This document shows positions 49,655-58,350 of a stretch of 64,000 nucleotides of DNA, piece after piece; positions within the stretch are counted from its first letter, which is position 1, and each line of letters starts with the position of its first letter. The notes under the pieces were generated by a model, which made no database searches, was not told where the DNA came from, and saw only the letters and a list, made by a program, of their open reading frames with translations. The position numbers and the translations under genes were made by a program. Source of the stretch: Enterobacteriaceae bacterium ESL0689 (GTDB lineage: Bacteria > Pseudomonadota > Gammaproteobacteria > Enterobacterales > Enterobacteriaceae); contig JAQTIF010000002.1 of NCBI GenBank assembly GCA_029433525.1, positions 372,001 to 436,000 on the forward strand, in the 5' to 3' direction.

Positions 49655-50464
49655 CTAATGCCTGACGGCCTCAACGAGAGCGACGATCTTATTATCAAAA
49701 ATTTTACTTTTTTGTTTCATCCAGTTAATGCAGATAAAACTGCCGCCCCTGGAGAGAAAATAGGCCAGCCAGGCGTATCTATATTCCCCCCAGATCTGCT
49801 CTTCTTTAATACTCCATAACATCAGTAAAAAGGAAATGAACGCGACAGCAGAAAGCAAAGTAAAAATAACAGAGAATAACAGAGGAACTGGCATCAGTTT
49901 ATAATGGGATGTTACCGAACTGTTAGGAAAAAACAGGGTGAAGATCGCCGGGATAATAATACATTTTCTGGCTAAAGTGAGTTCATATTCACCAGTATTC
50001 ACATTAATAATGAGCGCATCGCGAAAAACATTACAGTCACCCGAGGCACTGCACTGGCGCAGCTCATATTTACGGATACGATGTGATTTGCGAAAAGGAA
50101 TACCATAATCAGGAAGCTGTTTTTCTCTGCCGGTATCTGTTATCAGGCGAATCTGACCATGACAGGGGCTGACATCAATAACTGTCGCCGAATAAGTTTC
50201 AATAAATCGGTAAACTTTACCCGACAGGGTAAATTGAGGTAACGCGTGTGCTGTTTGCTGTACATCAGGGTTATACTGATGCGCTAACTCCGCTTCTGGT
50301 TGCTTATCACATTGTTTTGCCGAACATCCCATAATCAGTATAAAAGCACTTATCGATAAGCCAATAATACTGATAAAAACCAGACTACTTCCCCCGGTTA
50401 AAAAAGCGATGAATGCAGACAGAAATAGCGCAATCAAAAGCTGTTGCACCATAAGAGTACGCAT
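49655..50464 (-). CDS. Membrane protein of unknown function
   Basis: 269 residues, not recognised. Two helices near the N-terminus (residues 5-47), a soluble middle part (QFTLSGKVYRFIETYSATVI, DTGREKQLPDYGIPFRK) with Cys pairs, then three helices between about 165 and 245. The second N-terminal helix ends in ILIMGCSAKQC, which resembles a lipobox but lies too far in. It lies alone, with about 340 bases to the right and left of it lacking other genes on its strand. Confidence 0.6.
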   Translation of the reverse strand: MRTLMVQQLLIALFLSAFIAFLTGGSSLVFISIIGLSISAFILIMGCSAKQCDKQPEAELAHQYNPDVQQTAHALPQFTLSGKVYRFIETYSATVIDVSPCHGQIRLITDTGREKQLPDYGIPFRKSHRIRKYELRQCSASGDCNVFRDALIINVNTGEYELTLARKCIIIPAIFTLFFPNSSVTSHYKLMPVPLLFSVIFTLLSAVAFISFLLMLWSIKEEQIWGEYRYAWLAYFLSRGGSFICINWMKQKSKIFDNKIVALVEAVRH

Positions 50465-50669
50465 AGATACCCCTTTAATGAATAAAAGCGAAATGGATAA
50501 TCATCGTAATAAGACAGCCAGGAAACCCACATAAGATAGTTGTAGCTAATTCAGACTTTCTTTATTTACCTTATGCACAAATAGACTAAATAAATCAGCC
50601 TGTTATATTAGAATCACATTCTGCCGGGCTTTACAGGAAAGGCAAATCATTTGTACCGATCGATCCATT

Positions 50670-50698
50670 ATATATGATAGATTGTATCTATCATATAT
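50670..50698. repeat. Perfect AT-rich inverted repeat
   Basis: Arms ATATATGATAGAT and ATCTATCATATAT (13 bp each) around TGT. There is no U-run, so it is not a standard terminator; the symmetry suits a dimeric repressor site. It is about 205 bases upstream of the membrane-protein gene ending at 49655. Confidence 0.6.
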
Positions 50699-51283
50699 TA
50701 GTTAATAGATCGTTAATACCGATATTTTCCCCCTTACTGAGATGAATAATGATTATCTGAAAACTGCCTTGCGCTGAAACGGAAATTAACAATAAAGTAT
50801 CTGCCAGATCCTCACAGACTTCCTCTGTCTGAATATCGTGTTCATGTTGCTTCTATAACAGCAATCTCATTGAATATCATGAAGATTTAGTGTTATTGCA
50901 ACTCAGCAAAACAAGAATCGATAGGTGATTTTTTTCGGCTGCTACTCTATTTAAATCATTGAAATTTATGTTATGAGTTAAGCTGTGCTGTGAGTCATAT
51001 CTCATCAATACAGCGATGGCTAATGAGATCGAAAGCATAACATTATTGATCGGATTTTATGCTTTTTGCCATTGCACGATTATTCATGATCCCATTTTGT
51101 GTGATGATAATCATCATCTCTATATCATTAAAAATAACTCATTAATCACAGTAAAGTAAAAATAATATAAAAATAAATATCTTTATTTTTAAAAAATACA
51201 CATCAAGTTAACAAAATGACATTTTTATGCGACTAAAAAGGATCATTAAAATATTATGATCACAAAATAGTTTGTTTAAAATA

Positions 51284-51422
51284 TGAGCCAGGCATTCCTG
51301 ACACAGCCAGTCTGGACTCGGAGAGTACAGGAAAACCGCAACCAACAGTAAGTAGATGAAAGTTTCAGGCACGGCCTGAAAGCGAACAGGTCAGCAACAT
51401 AGCCCTGAGGCAACGGTGCTTA
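51284..51422. repeat. MITE-like repeat, diverged copy F
   Basis: Shares the ground plan of the family: TGAGCCAGGCATTCCTGACA then CAGCCAGTCTGGACTCGG at the left, GAAAACCGCAACC in the middle, CAGGCACGGCCTGAAAG, and GGTGCTTA at the right. It is clearly older than copies A-C, with many substitutions. Confidence 0.55.
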
Positions 51423-51453
51423 AGAGTCTATGCTTATATTGAACGGAGATTTT

Positions 51454-51828
51454 ATGAAGAAAATAAGTCAGTGGTTAGCCATAGTGATTATCGTTAGTGC
51501 CTTAGCAGGCTGTAGCTGCAGAGACGCCATCAGAAACTTCAATACCCATATCGGTACTGAGCATACAACCACAGAGGTAAAAAGCGCGATTTTCAAAGCG
51601 GGCGCTAAAAATCTCTGGGTTCTCAATGAAAAAAGCCCTGGCGTCATCACCGCAATTCGACGAAACCATGACTACTATGCCGAAATACGTATCAAATACA
51701 CGGCAACGTCATACAGTATCGATTATACAGACAGCATCAATCTGCATGCTAAACGCGGTAAAATCAGCCGCGATTACAATCGCTGGGTGGCGAGTCTGAA
51801 TAACGATATCAATGCTAATTTGCATTAA
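51454..51828 (+). CDS. Small lipoprotein of unknown function
   Basis: 124 residues from ATG 51454 (ACGGAG seven bases upstream); the in-frame ATG at 51430 is not used. Lipobox ALAGC at residues 16-20. The mature part, TEVKSAIFKAGAKNLWVLNE, YYAEIRIKYTATSYSIDYTD, then SINLHAKRGKISRDYNRWVA and NDINANL, fits a widespread family of small enterobacterial lipoproteins with the pattern 'I.Y....YSI.Y.DS.NL...NRW...L...I'. Function unknown. It lies between repeat copy F and the IS element. Confidence 0.8.
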   Translation: MKKISQWLAIVIIVSALAGCSCRDAIRNFNTHIGTEHTTTEVKSAIFKAGAKNLWVLNEKSPGVITAIRRNHDYYAEIRIKYTATSYSIDYTDSINLHAKRGKISRDYNRWVASLNNDINANLH

Positions 51829-51986
51829 AAATCAGCATATTAAATTAAGCATGAAGCGACGACATATCGGACTTTCCTGACCCAGACAGCTACCGTCGCG
51901 CTAAAAAAACACCATCTGAAAAATCAGGTCATGTATTCAACGTGTTTATCATGTTGTATAATCACTCTTTTTAACAGGTGCGCCAG

Positions 51987-52262
51987 ATGGCTAAAATTGA
52001 TGTAACATGCCCGTTTTGTAAACAAACTGAACCCATTAAAAAGCATGGCCTGGGTAAGTCCGGATTTCAGCGCTATCGCTGTCAGTCATGCTGTCGTACT
52101 TTCCAGACCGATTACGCTTATCGAGCCTGCCACCCCGGCATGAAAGAACAAATTGTTGACCTTGCTATGAATAATGCCGGTATCCGTGATACCGCACGGA
52201 CTCTGCATATCAGCATCAATGCCGTAGTCCGCACTTTAAAAAACCCGCGCCACGATGTGTAA
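51987..52262 (+). CDS. insA: IS1 InsA (repressor / frameshift N-terminus)
   Basis: 91 residues, the IS1 length. The zinc-finger pairs CPFC and CQSCC (MAKIDVTCPFCKQTEPIKKH, RYRCQSCCRTFQTDYAYRAC) and the helix-turn-helix IRDTARTLHISINAVVRTLK bind the IS ends. A -1 frameshift at AAAAAAC near its end would join it to InsB to make the transposase. Confidence 0.9.
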   Translation: MAKIDVTCPFCKQTEPIKKHGLGKSGFQRYRCQSCCRTFQTDYAYRACHPGMKEQIVDLAMNNAGIRDTARTLHISINAVVRTLKNPRHDV

Positions 52263-52306
52263 CCACATTACCGCTGGATAATCTGCAAATCCAGCTTATC
52301 TGTGAA

Positions 52307-52681
52307 GTGGATGAGATGTGGTCTTTTGCTGGCAGTAAAAAGCAGCAACGCTGGCTGTGGTATGCATGGGAGCCTCGTCTCAAACGTATTATTGCACATA
52401 CTTTTGGGCGCAGGAGCAAAAAGACACTGCGCAGGTTACTGAGATTACTGTCAGGTTTTCATGTCGCCTTCTGGTGTACCGATAACTTCAGCGCATATGA
52501 CATACTGCCGGATAAAAAACATATCAGGGGTAAGCTTTACACGCAGCGGATTGAACGGGAAAACCTGAATCTGCGTAACCGGTTAAAGCGACTGAATCGT
52601 AAGACTCTGGGGTACTCAAAATCTGTTGAGATGCATGACAGGATCATCGGTACTTTTATTGAGCGCGAATATTATGTTTGA
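52307..52681 (+). CDS. insB: IS1 InsB (transposase catalytic part)
   Basis: 124 residues in the -1 frame relative to insA, made as an InsAB fusion by programmed frameshifting. DEMWSFAGSKKQQRWLWYAW, CTDNFSAYDILPDKKHI and the C-terminal RLNRKTLGYSKSVEMHDRII carry the DDE-type residues. The frame is complete, so the element could be active. Confidence 0.9.
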   Translation: MDEMWSFAGSKKQQRWLWYAWEPRLKRIIAHTFGRRSKKTLRRLLRLLSGFHVAFWCTDNFSAYDILPDKKHIRGKLYTQRIERENLNLRNRLKRLNRKTLGYSKSVEMHDRIIGTFIEREYYV

Positions 52682-52710
52682 GACGAAATAAACACATTGA
52701 ATACATCACC

Positions 52711-52750
52711 CAAAATGGCAAGTAAAATAGCCTAATGGGATAGGCTCTTA
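52711..52750. repeat. MITE-like repeat, right-end fragment (copy E)
   Basis: CAAAATGGCAAGTAAAATAG then CCTAATGGGATAGGCTCTTA, directly abutting the right end of the IS1 element. The left part of the repeat is not found on the other side of the IS. Confidence 0.7.
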
Positions 52751-52763
52751 GTAACCGTAGTCT

Positions 52764-53063
52764 CTACCACCCTTTACCCGGGATCCGGCCTGAAGTGCTG
52801 AAATACACTGATCGCGCTTTTGCACGTTCGAAAAGTTCGATACGTAGTGATCCGAAATCACCATATATATAATAAGAAGTTGGTACCTTTCTCGCGTGTG
52901 AGGAAGCGCACAGAGTTGTATCACGATCGCGGCTGAAAACATAATAACAACGATGGAGGCACCCATATTTTAAACAGGACGCCAGGATTATATATACGCT
53001 GAATATTTTCTTTTTAGTTTCCGGTAGAAAAATACCCAGAATATCAGGAATACAAAAAACCAT
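52764..53063 (-). CDS. Uncertain small open frame downstream of rhs
   Basis: 99 codons, unrecognised, on the same strand as the rhs pseudogene and downstream of it, where an rhs immunity gene would normally sit. The N-terminal part is hydrophobic, the rest Arg/Ser/Tyr-rich (YGDFGSLRIELFERAKARSV). A second overlapping frame (52748-52966) is equally long-lived. It may be a decayed immunity gene, but coding is not proven. Confidence 0.25.
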   Translation of the reverse strand: MVFCIPDILGIFLPETKKKIFSVYIILASCLKYGCLHRCYYVFSRDRDTTLCASSHARKVPTSYYIYGDFGSLRIELFERAKARSVYFSTSGRIPGKGW

Positions 53064-53357
53064 AACAAAAAGTAGTATTTCCGCTAAACCATCCTATTTT
53101 TTATTTACCATGCACTAACATTTATAAAAAATCAATGTAACAGCACTGGGGTTGAGTTTATTTTTATTATTACATATTCACGCTATTCTGGGTTGCCAGT
53201 ACAGATAATCCCGTCAGCAAAACCCTAAATAATTGCGCCTAATAGCGCTACAATTATGCCAGCCGATATTTATTACCAGAGCGTTTCCATAAAGTGACGA
53301 ATTTTTTTCAACAGTTGCCACATTGAACGGCGCTAATAATTTCCTCAATGTGATCTA
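53064..53357. other. Spacer downstream of the rhs pseudogene
   Basis: Just past the rhs stop, the minus strand reads VDHIEEIISAVQCGNC before a stop, which may be a leftover of another rhs C-terminal tip. Otherwise AT-rich, with no gene seen. Confidence 0.35.
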
Positions 53358-54673
53358 CTATTTGGCGCACCTATTTAGACCAAGATTCAGTCCTTTAACT
53401 GCATTTTTATTATTTTGATGAGAATTTATATCCCATTTTTCTGGTTTACATTTACTCAGCCCCCACGGATCAATCCAGCTAATTGGATCCGGTGCATACT
53501 GATACGGGTTTAGTCCGCCAGCAAGCCCTGGCGGGTCCTGGCTGATAAAGCGGCCACATTCCGGACGTAGTAGCGAAAACGATTATAGTGCAGTCTGGTT
53601 TCTTCGTCATAGTATTATCCCTGATAACGCAGGGGCTGGTGGATATTCTCTCCGTTGCGGGTTTTCACCTGCGCGGTGCGGCCCCAGCCGTGGTCGACCC
53701 ATCAGACGATATTGCCCTGGGCATCGGTCAGTTCGCGCGGCAGGCCGGAAGCGTCATTATGATACCAGTATATCCGTGCCTCTTTGTTGTCTTCGCCCGC
53801 CCTGTGGGTGGCCTGTACCAGCGAGACGAAGCCGTGCTCGTCTTCGTAAATCCACAGATGGCTGCGCTGGTCGCTGATTTCATTCAGCAGCTGGTCGCCA
53901 TCCCAGATGAAGACCGTGACCCCGCTGGTGTCCTGTTTCCATGTCCGGCGGCCAAAGCCGTCATAGCCGTAGCGGCTGCGTTGCGTTTTGCCGTTGTGGA
54001 TACTGACCACTTCTTCCTGCTGATGTTCTGCATTCCAGTGAAGTCGCTGGGTGTCGTTGTGGCCACTGTGTTTTGTGGTCAGATTGCCGAAGTCGTCATC
54101 TTCGTAACGCTTATCGGCATACTGCCGCAGACGATTATTGGTCAGTGGCGAGAGTGGCTCGGCCGGGATTTTGCAGGGCTCGCTTTTGCGGCTGTTGCGA
54201 CTCTGATGGCTGCCGCCCTTTTCACTGCCTGCTTTTTTGGCGCTGAGGGTATGACTGGCACTTTTTCCGGCTGCCCGGCTTTCAGCTTTTACCGCCGTCT
54301 TTTCTGCCTGGAGTGCGCTTTTCTCCACCGCTTTCACCGCGCTGGTTTTACCGAGCGCTTTATTAATCGGGGCGGCTATTTTTCCGGCTTTAAATACCCC
54401 GCCCGCGCCGGGAACAAAGTTGACTACTGCCGAAGTGGCTGACAGTGCCGCCTGACCATACTCCCCTTCGGCGGTATAGATAACCGCGTTCACACCATCG
54501 GCGAGAATGCCCACCACCGGTATCGCGCCGATGATATCGAGCCCGCTGTGCACCATCTCGCCCCATTCAGCCCACCAGTCGTTCTTCACCGGCGGATTAG
54601 CGCTGCCGCCATCGACCGTGCCGAGCGGCGGCGGCACATACTGCAGTTTACCGATGGGGTTGCCTTTGCGCAT
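53358..54673 (-). pseudogene. Rhs-family polymorphic toxin, internally deleted and frame-broken
   Basis: The N-terminal ~180 residues are those of an Rhs/T6SS-linked protein with a membrane segment (MVHSGLDIIGAIPVVGILAD). They join abruptly to the last part of the YD-repeat core (RLRQYADKRYEDDDFGNLTT, RYGYDGFGRRTWKQDTSG, YWYHNDASGLPRELTDAQGN). A full Rhs is well over 1000 residues, so most of the core is missing. After GNIV comes TGA (53704-53702), then TAA (53617-53615) and a frameshift near 53570. In the shifted frame the core end is clear: ECGRFISQDPPGLAGGLNPY, QYAPDPISWIDPWGL. A short tip (SKCKPEKWDINSHQNNKNAV) follows, to TAG at 53358. Confidence 0.85.
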
Positions 54674-55046
54674 GACCGTTCCCTGTGCTGAATTAAGGCG
54701 TGGATGATTGATTCAGAGGAGAGGGTCTGAGTCTGCCACAGGGGTACAATAATCACGATGATATTATTAAGTCGTTAATCATTTTCAGACTTATTCTGCG
54801 ATCGGCTTCACACAATGAGGAAATTGACAATTGCCTGTGGCCAGGGAAAGTACTGTTTGGTTTGTCGTGCGTGGGAAATTCGAGCCGCCGATCACATTAG
54901 ACAATCGCACAGGCGTGTTTATCACCGCTCACGCAGGCAACACTCAATATTTGATGTCGGTATATTTAGAGAGAGTTTAAATACACTAAAATCAATCAAC
55001 TCATGAAGTTAAGGCATAAAAAAAGACATCAGTTGATGTCTGTTTA
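54674..55046. other. Spacer between rhs and the tRNA fragment
   Basis: No supportable gene. A 63-codon frame at 54815-55006 shows no recognisable features. The right end holds the terminator-like hairpin GACATCA/TGATGTC (55025-55041). Confidence 0.4.
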
Positions 55047-55087
55047 CTACCCTACAGGATTCGAACCTGTGACCTACGGCTTAGAAG
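55018..55087 (-). other. tRNA 3'-end fragment with terminator: probable attachment site
   Basis: On the minus strand CTTCTAAGCCGTAGGTCACA then GGTTCGAATCCTGTAGGG is the anticodon loop, variable region and T-arm of a tRNA, with anticodon TCT (arginine). Upstream the sequence no longer pairs with the anticodon stem, and the D-arm and 5' acceptor half are absent, so this is a fragment (55047-55087). It is followed by a hairpin with an A-run that forms a U-run on the minus strand, a normal tRNA terminator. Such fragments mark one end of an integrated element; the intact tRNA would lie at the other end, beyond the window. Confidence 0.65.
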
Positions 55088-55358
55088 ATCGAAGATCCAC
55101 CAGCAACACATTGTAAATAAACAAATTATCCACGCTCGCGCTTGGCTATGTGTCGTTTGAAGTATTTTAGTGTGTTTGCCTGCTCTCTATGCACATTCTG
55201 TGGCGACACAAATACGACACAACCTACCCCCACCTAATTATTTATACACTGATTCCGTCCCCACTAATAAAAATAACCCCAATAACTCCGAAATACTTGA
55301 CTGCCAATACACCAAGAGTTATTATAACTCTACTAAAAGCAACACAGAGAGCCGGAGG

Positions 55359-55538
55359 ATGGATAGCAGGAATGCAATAGCAATGATAGAAGCCGATGGG
55401 TGGTATCTGGTAAGAGTAAAAGGCAGTCATCACCAGTTCAAACACCCAACGAAAAAGGGATTGGTAACGGTAAAACATCCACAGAAGGACATACCGCTAC
55501 CAACACTGAAAAGCATCAAAAAACAAGCGGGGCTCTAA
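55359..55538 (+). CDS. hicA: HicA-family mRNA interferase toxin
   Basis: 59 residues, MDSRNAIAMIEADGWYLVRV, then KGSHHQFKHPTKKGLVTVKH and IPLPTLKSIKKQAGL; a dsRBD-like fold with the catalytic His in GSHHQF. HicA toxins cleave mRNA independently of translation. The start at 55359 follows homology although GGAGG directly touches it; an inner ATG at 55383 would remove a conserved part. Followed 22 bases later by hicB. Confidence 0.88.
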   Translation: MDSRNAIAMIEADGWYLVRVKGSHHQFKHPTKKGLVTVKHPQKDIPLPTLKSIKKQAGL

Positions 55539-55560
55539 GCCCCACCTCCTGGAGGTTTAC

Positions 55561-55971
55561 ATGTTGTATCCAGTTGCTATTGATAAAGGCGATTCATCCT
55601 TCGGCGTTCGCGTACCTGATATTCCAGGCTGCTTCTCTGGCGGCGACAATTATCAGGATGCGATTGAGAGCGTGCGTGAGGCTATCGACGCACATATCGA
55701 ATTACTGGTGGAAAATGGTGAGGCAGTGCCGGAAGCAACCAGCGTGGAAAACTGGCTGGCCGATCCTGATTATGCTGGCGTGGTGTGGGCGCTGGTGGAT
55801 GTGGACGTTACCCGGTTAATGGGGAAAGCTGAAAAAATTAACGTAACACTCCCTTCTTTGCTGATCCGCCGTATCGATCAGTTTGTCGCTGCGCACCCTG
55901 AGTACGGTAGCCGCTCTGGTTTCCTGTCCCGCGTGGCGGCTGATAAAGTAATAGGTAGCGCCAAAATCTAA
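55561..55971 (+). CDS. hicB: HicB-family antitoxin
   Basis: 136 residues; N-terminal degenerate RNase H fold (MLYPVAIDKGDSSFGVRVPD, IPGCFSGGDNYQDAIESVRE) and a C-terminal ribbon-helix-helix DNA-binding part (INVTLPSLLIRRIDQFVAAH, YGSRSGFLSRVAADKV). GGAGG five bases upstream. It neutralises HicA and is expected to repress the operon. Confidence 0.92.
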   Translation: MLYPVAIDKGDSSFGVRVPDIPGCFSGGDNYQDAIESVREAIDAHIELLVENGEAVPEATSVENWLADPDYAGVVWALVDVDVTRLMGKAEKINVTLPSLLIRRIDQFVAAHPEYGSRSGFLSRVAADKVIGSAKI

Positions 55972-56310
55972 ACTACCGGGGGCAGCCCCCGGTAGTTCAA
56001 TACACTTTTCATGAAGAGAAGGTCAATGGTTCCGCTACCGCACTAGGCGATTGCTTTCATCCTTTTTCGCTACCCCAAATCAGTTACTATCAAACGCCAA
56101 CTTGATGCGCCGCGCGATAAATGCGTTCATTTCCGTGAGATAAATGGCATCGCTGCGATGTTTCAATATTTGCAAAAGAATTACAATCCTACCGCTGCAT
56201 CCTCCCTCTAACCATCTACCGAAAAATACCGGTACAGCGTCGATAACCAAAAAAATACAGGGTACTGCTGAACCGCGTTGATACCTCAACAGTCCCCGAT
56301 ATCAGTTGTC
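55972..56310. other. Spacer between hicB and the phage tail genes
   Basis: No confident gene. A 69-codon minus-strand frame (56080-56289) ends in IYLTEMNAFIARRIKLAFDS and could be the eroded end of another prophage gene lying downstream of the tail-fibre assembly gene. I cannot identify it. Confidence 0.35.
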
Positions 56311-56718
56311 CTACTCAGCCTGTGGAGCAGGCCAGTTGATGCTCGGCGCAGTGTCAGTATCAATTGCTGCCACCGCATCTATATAGTCGAGTACCGCATT
56401 CAGCCTCGCGTTTTCATCGTCCGTCAGTTTGCGTCCGGCCTGTAATTTCAATTGAATCACGCTGATAGATGCCATTGCTGCGTCTATCAGCAACTGTTTT
56501 TGCTGTTCAGCATCGGCCACCAGTTCATCATGAGAGCGCTCTGGAGGCGGAGGCGCAGTAAATTCCCCTCCTGAATATGACCAGCCTATTCCCGGCGTCT
56601 CATTGATATCTGAAATATTAATGAGCTGTTGGTTATCCGGCACTGTGAATTCATTTTCACCATCCCAGGCAATTACATTCACAACGATATCGTTTTTAAC
56701 TAATGCGTAATTACTCAT
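56311..56718 (-). CDS. Phage tail-fibre assembly protein (Tfa family)
   Basis: 135 residues from MSNYALVKNDIVVNVIAWDG (GGAG eight bases upstream). The C-terminal LNAVLDYIDAVAAIDTDTAP then SINWP is the hallmark of Tfa-type chaperones, which assist trimerisation of the tail-fibre tip. Its ATG overlaps the stop (TAATG) of the preceding tail-fibre remnant, as in intact phages. Confidence 0.82.
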   Translation of the reverse strand: MSNYALVKNDIVVNVIAWDGENEFTVPDNQQLINISDINETPGIGWSYSGGEFTAPPPPERSHDELVADAEQQKQLLIDAAMASISVIQLKLQAGRKLTDDENARLNAVLDYIDAVAAIDTDTAPSINWPAPQAE

Positions 56719-56849
56719 TATGCGAACTCCTCGATAATACAAATCCCCGCCGCGCCATTCCCGCCTGTCATCTTAGTTCCGCTATAAGCGGAATCGTATG
56801 CACCACCGCCGCCTGAGCCATACGCGTGACCACTGATGCCGCCGCCTAT
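56718..56849 (-). pseudogene. Tail-fibre protein, C-terminal tip only
   Basis: The minus strand encodes IGGGISGHAYGSGGGAYDSA, then YSGTKMTGGNGAAGICIIEEFA and a stop: the glycine-rich tip typical of phage tail fibres. All upstream parts are missing; the sequence runs directly into the portal gene at about 56850 in another frame. Confidence 0.75.
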
Positions 56850-58350
56850 TCGCCACAAACAAAATACGAGCCAGCCGTTCCTGCAGGTCTTCGGTATTCA
56901 TCTGCGGATACAGATCGGCCAGATCACCCAGCAGTTCAGAGGGGTTAGTGCCGCTTTGAACCTGCTTAAACAGCGGAGCCAGCACGGGTTCCAACGTTCC
57001 GTTTAATGTCCCGCCGTTCATCAGAATATCCAATGCGTCATCCAGTTGCTCCTGGGCCTGAATATCGGCATCCATCGCTTCGGCAAACGACAGCGGCATC
57101 ATGCCGCTCCTCTGACGTTCTGACGGCGGCGTCTCGTCAATATCACCGTCCTGCAGCTGGTATTCGCGCTTGAAGTATTGCGGGGTGAACATCACACCGG
57201 CACGACTGAGTTTCTCATCGCGACTGGCCTGCAGATCGTCGACGGTTCCCTGTTCCCACATGCGCCAGACGGGGCTGGCCACCTCACCAAAATTCAGCGC
57301 AACCACCTGACGTATCACTTGGTTAACCGCGCTTTCAATAATTTCGGCGTCGGCATCGCGGATATCGCTGGTGACCTCCAGACCCGCCTGTGCGGAAGCG
57401 CGATTGCTGTTGGCTTCGGTGGTCTGGTTCTGCCCCAGCAGTGCGATGGAGATTTCACTGCGGGCCAGCGTGATGAGGTTCTGGTAAATATCACTGCTGT
57501 CGGCCTTGCCTGCGGCCTCTTTGATTTCGATTGAGGAGTCATCGGGGATCGCCGCCACCGCGTCTTCCACCATCGCCTCCATGGAGTCCAGCAGCAGGTC
57601 GATTTCACCCTGCGCCGTGCCGCGTGGATGCTTGCCGATAACCCACGGCGAGCCGAATTTCTCGGCAAAACGCACCCAGAACTTCATCCCGCCTTTTTTG
57701 AATGTCACGGGCCAGAAGCACATGGACAGGTCGGGAAAACCATATGGATTGTCGTAGGTGGCATCCTGGCGCGGTACCACAAATTTATTGAGTGGTACCG
57801 GCTCGCCCTCTAACCCGGCGTCTTTGGCCCGGAAGCGCAGCAGGTTGTCATTGTCGAACTGGAACCACTCAGGCGGTTTGCCCACGATGTCGGTGACTGC
57901 CCAGGACTTCACTGAGCGGCCCCACATAATTTCACAGGGCTGATACCCATATAGCACGGCGTCGGTCATCTCGCCGATGATGCGAGAGATATCGATGTCG
58001 TCCAGCATATCGCGGATGAAATTGAATACCGGCTCTGAAGCGTGCCCGCGCTCCATGCCGCGCTCCAGCGACTTTACGGCGGCCTTGCGCCGACGGATAT
58101 CTGCGTCGAGGGTCAGCCCTTTTGCATACAGCGTGACGCTGTGCTGATGGCGTGGATTGAGTTCACCGGAAACCAGCATTAACTCGAGCTGTTTGAGAAG
58201 TACGGGAAACGTCTGATCGAGATGACGTAAATCCGCATCACTGAAGGCTCCGGTGATACTGGCGCGGTCTGCCAGGTAATGCAGGTGATTGCCTTCCTGT
58301 ACCAGCCTTGCGCCAAAGCTCGGCGTGACAGCGGGTTGGGGAGATGCCAA
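56782..58350 (-). pseudogene. Mu-like portal (DUF935/gp29) gene, chimeric at both ends
   Basis: The middle of the 522-codon frame is a DUF935 portal protein: IRRRKAAVKSLERGMERGHA, AVLYGYQPCEIMWGRSVKSW, NPYGFPDLSMCFWPVTFKKG, GMKFWVRFAEKFGSPWVIGK and EISIALLGQNQTTEANSNRA, with a C-terminal SELLGDLADLYPQMNTEDLQ. The last ~20 residues (NRRRHQWSRVWLRRRW) are out-of-frame tail-fibre DNA. The first ~84 residues (SDADLRHLDQTFPVLLKQLE, NPRHQHSVTLYAKGLTLDAD) do not look like a portal N-terminus; they resemble, from memory, a protein carried by integrative conjugative elements. The only starts are TTG 58350 or nearby, four codons after a stop. A double fusion from deletions. Confidence 0.75.

Larger units (their letters stand above)
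50465..51453. other. AT-rich gene-free region
   Basis: Nearly 1 kb without a supportable gene. It contains a 13-bp perfect inverted repeat (50670-50698), many ATAA/AAAT runs near 51120-51240, and a diverged MITE-like repeat (51284-51422). Low GC content compared with its neighbours suggests acquired DNA or a curved-DNA/H-NS target. Confidence 0.5.
51927..52710 (+). mobile_element. IS1-family insertion sequence
   Basis: 784 bp, with terminal inverted repeats GGTCATGTATTCAACGTGTTT at the left and GGTGATGTATTCAATGTGTTT (complement) at the right, 19 of 21 identical. Inside are insA and insB in the IS1 arrangement, with an A6C slippery site (52238-52244). The ends differ from those of classical IS1, so this is a diverged family member. 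I see no 8-9 bp target duplication in the flanks (GAAAAATCA left, CAAAATGGC right). Confidence 0.88.

Noticed and set aside
53588-54442. 284-codon plus-strand frame
   Set aside because: Exactly antisense to the rhs pseudogene; the protein is a low-sense hydrophobic shadow.
54815-55006. 63-codon plus-strand frame before the tRNA fragment
   Set aside because: No family features, unusual residue composition, no ribosome-binding site.
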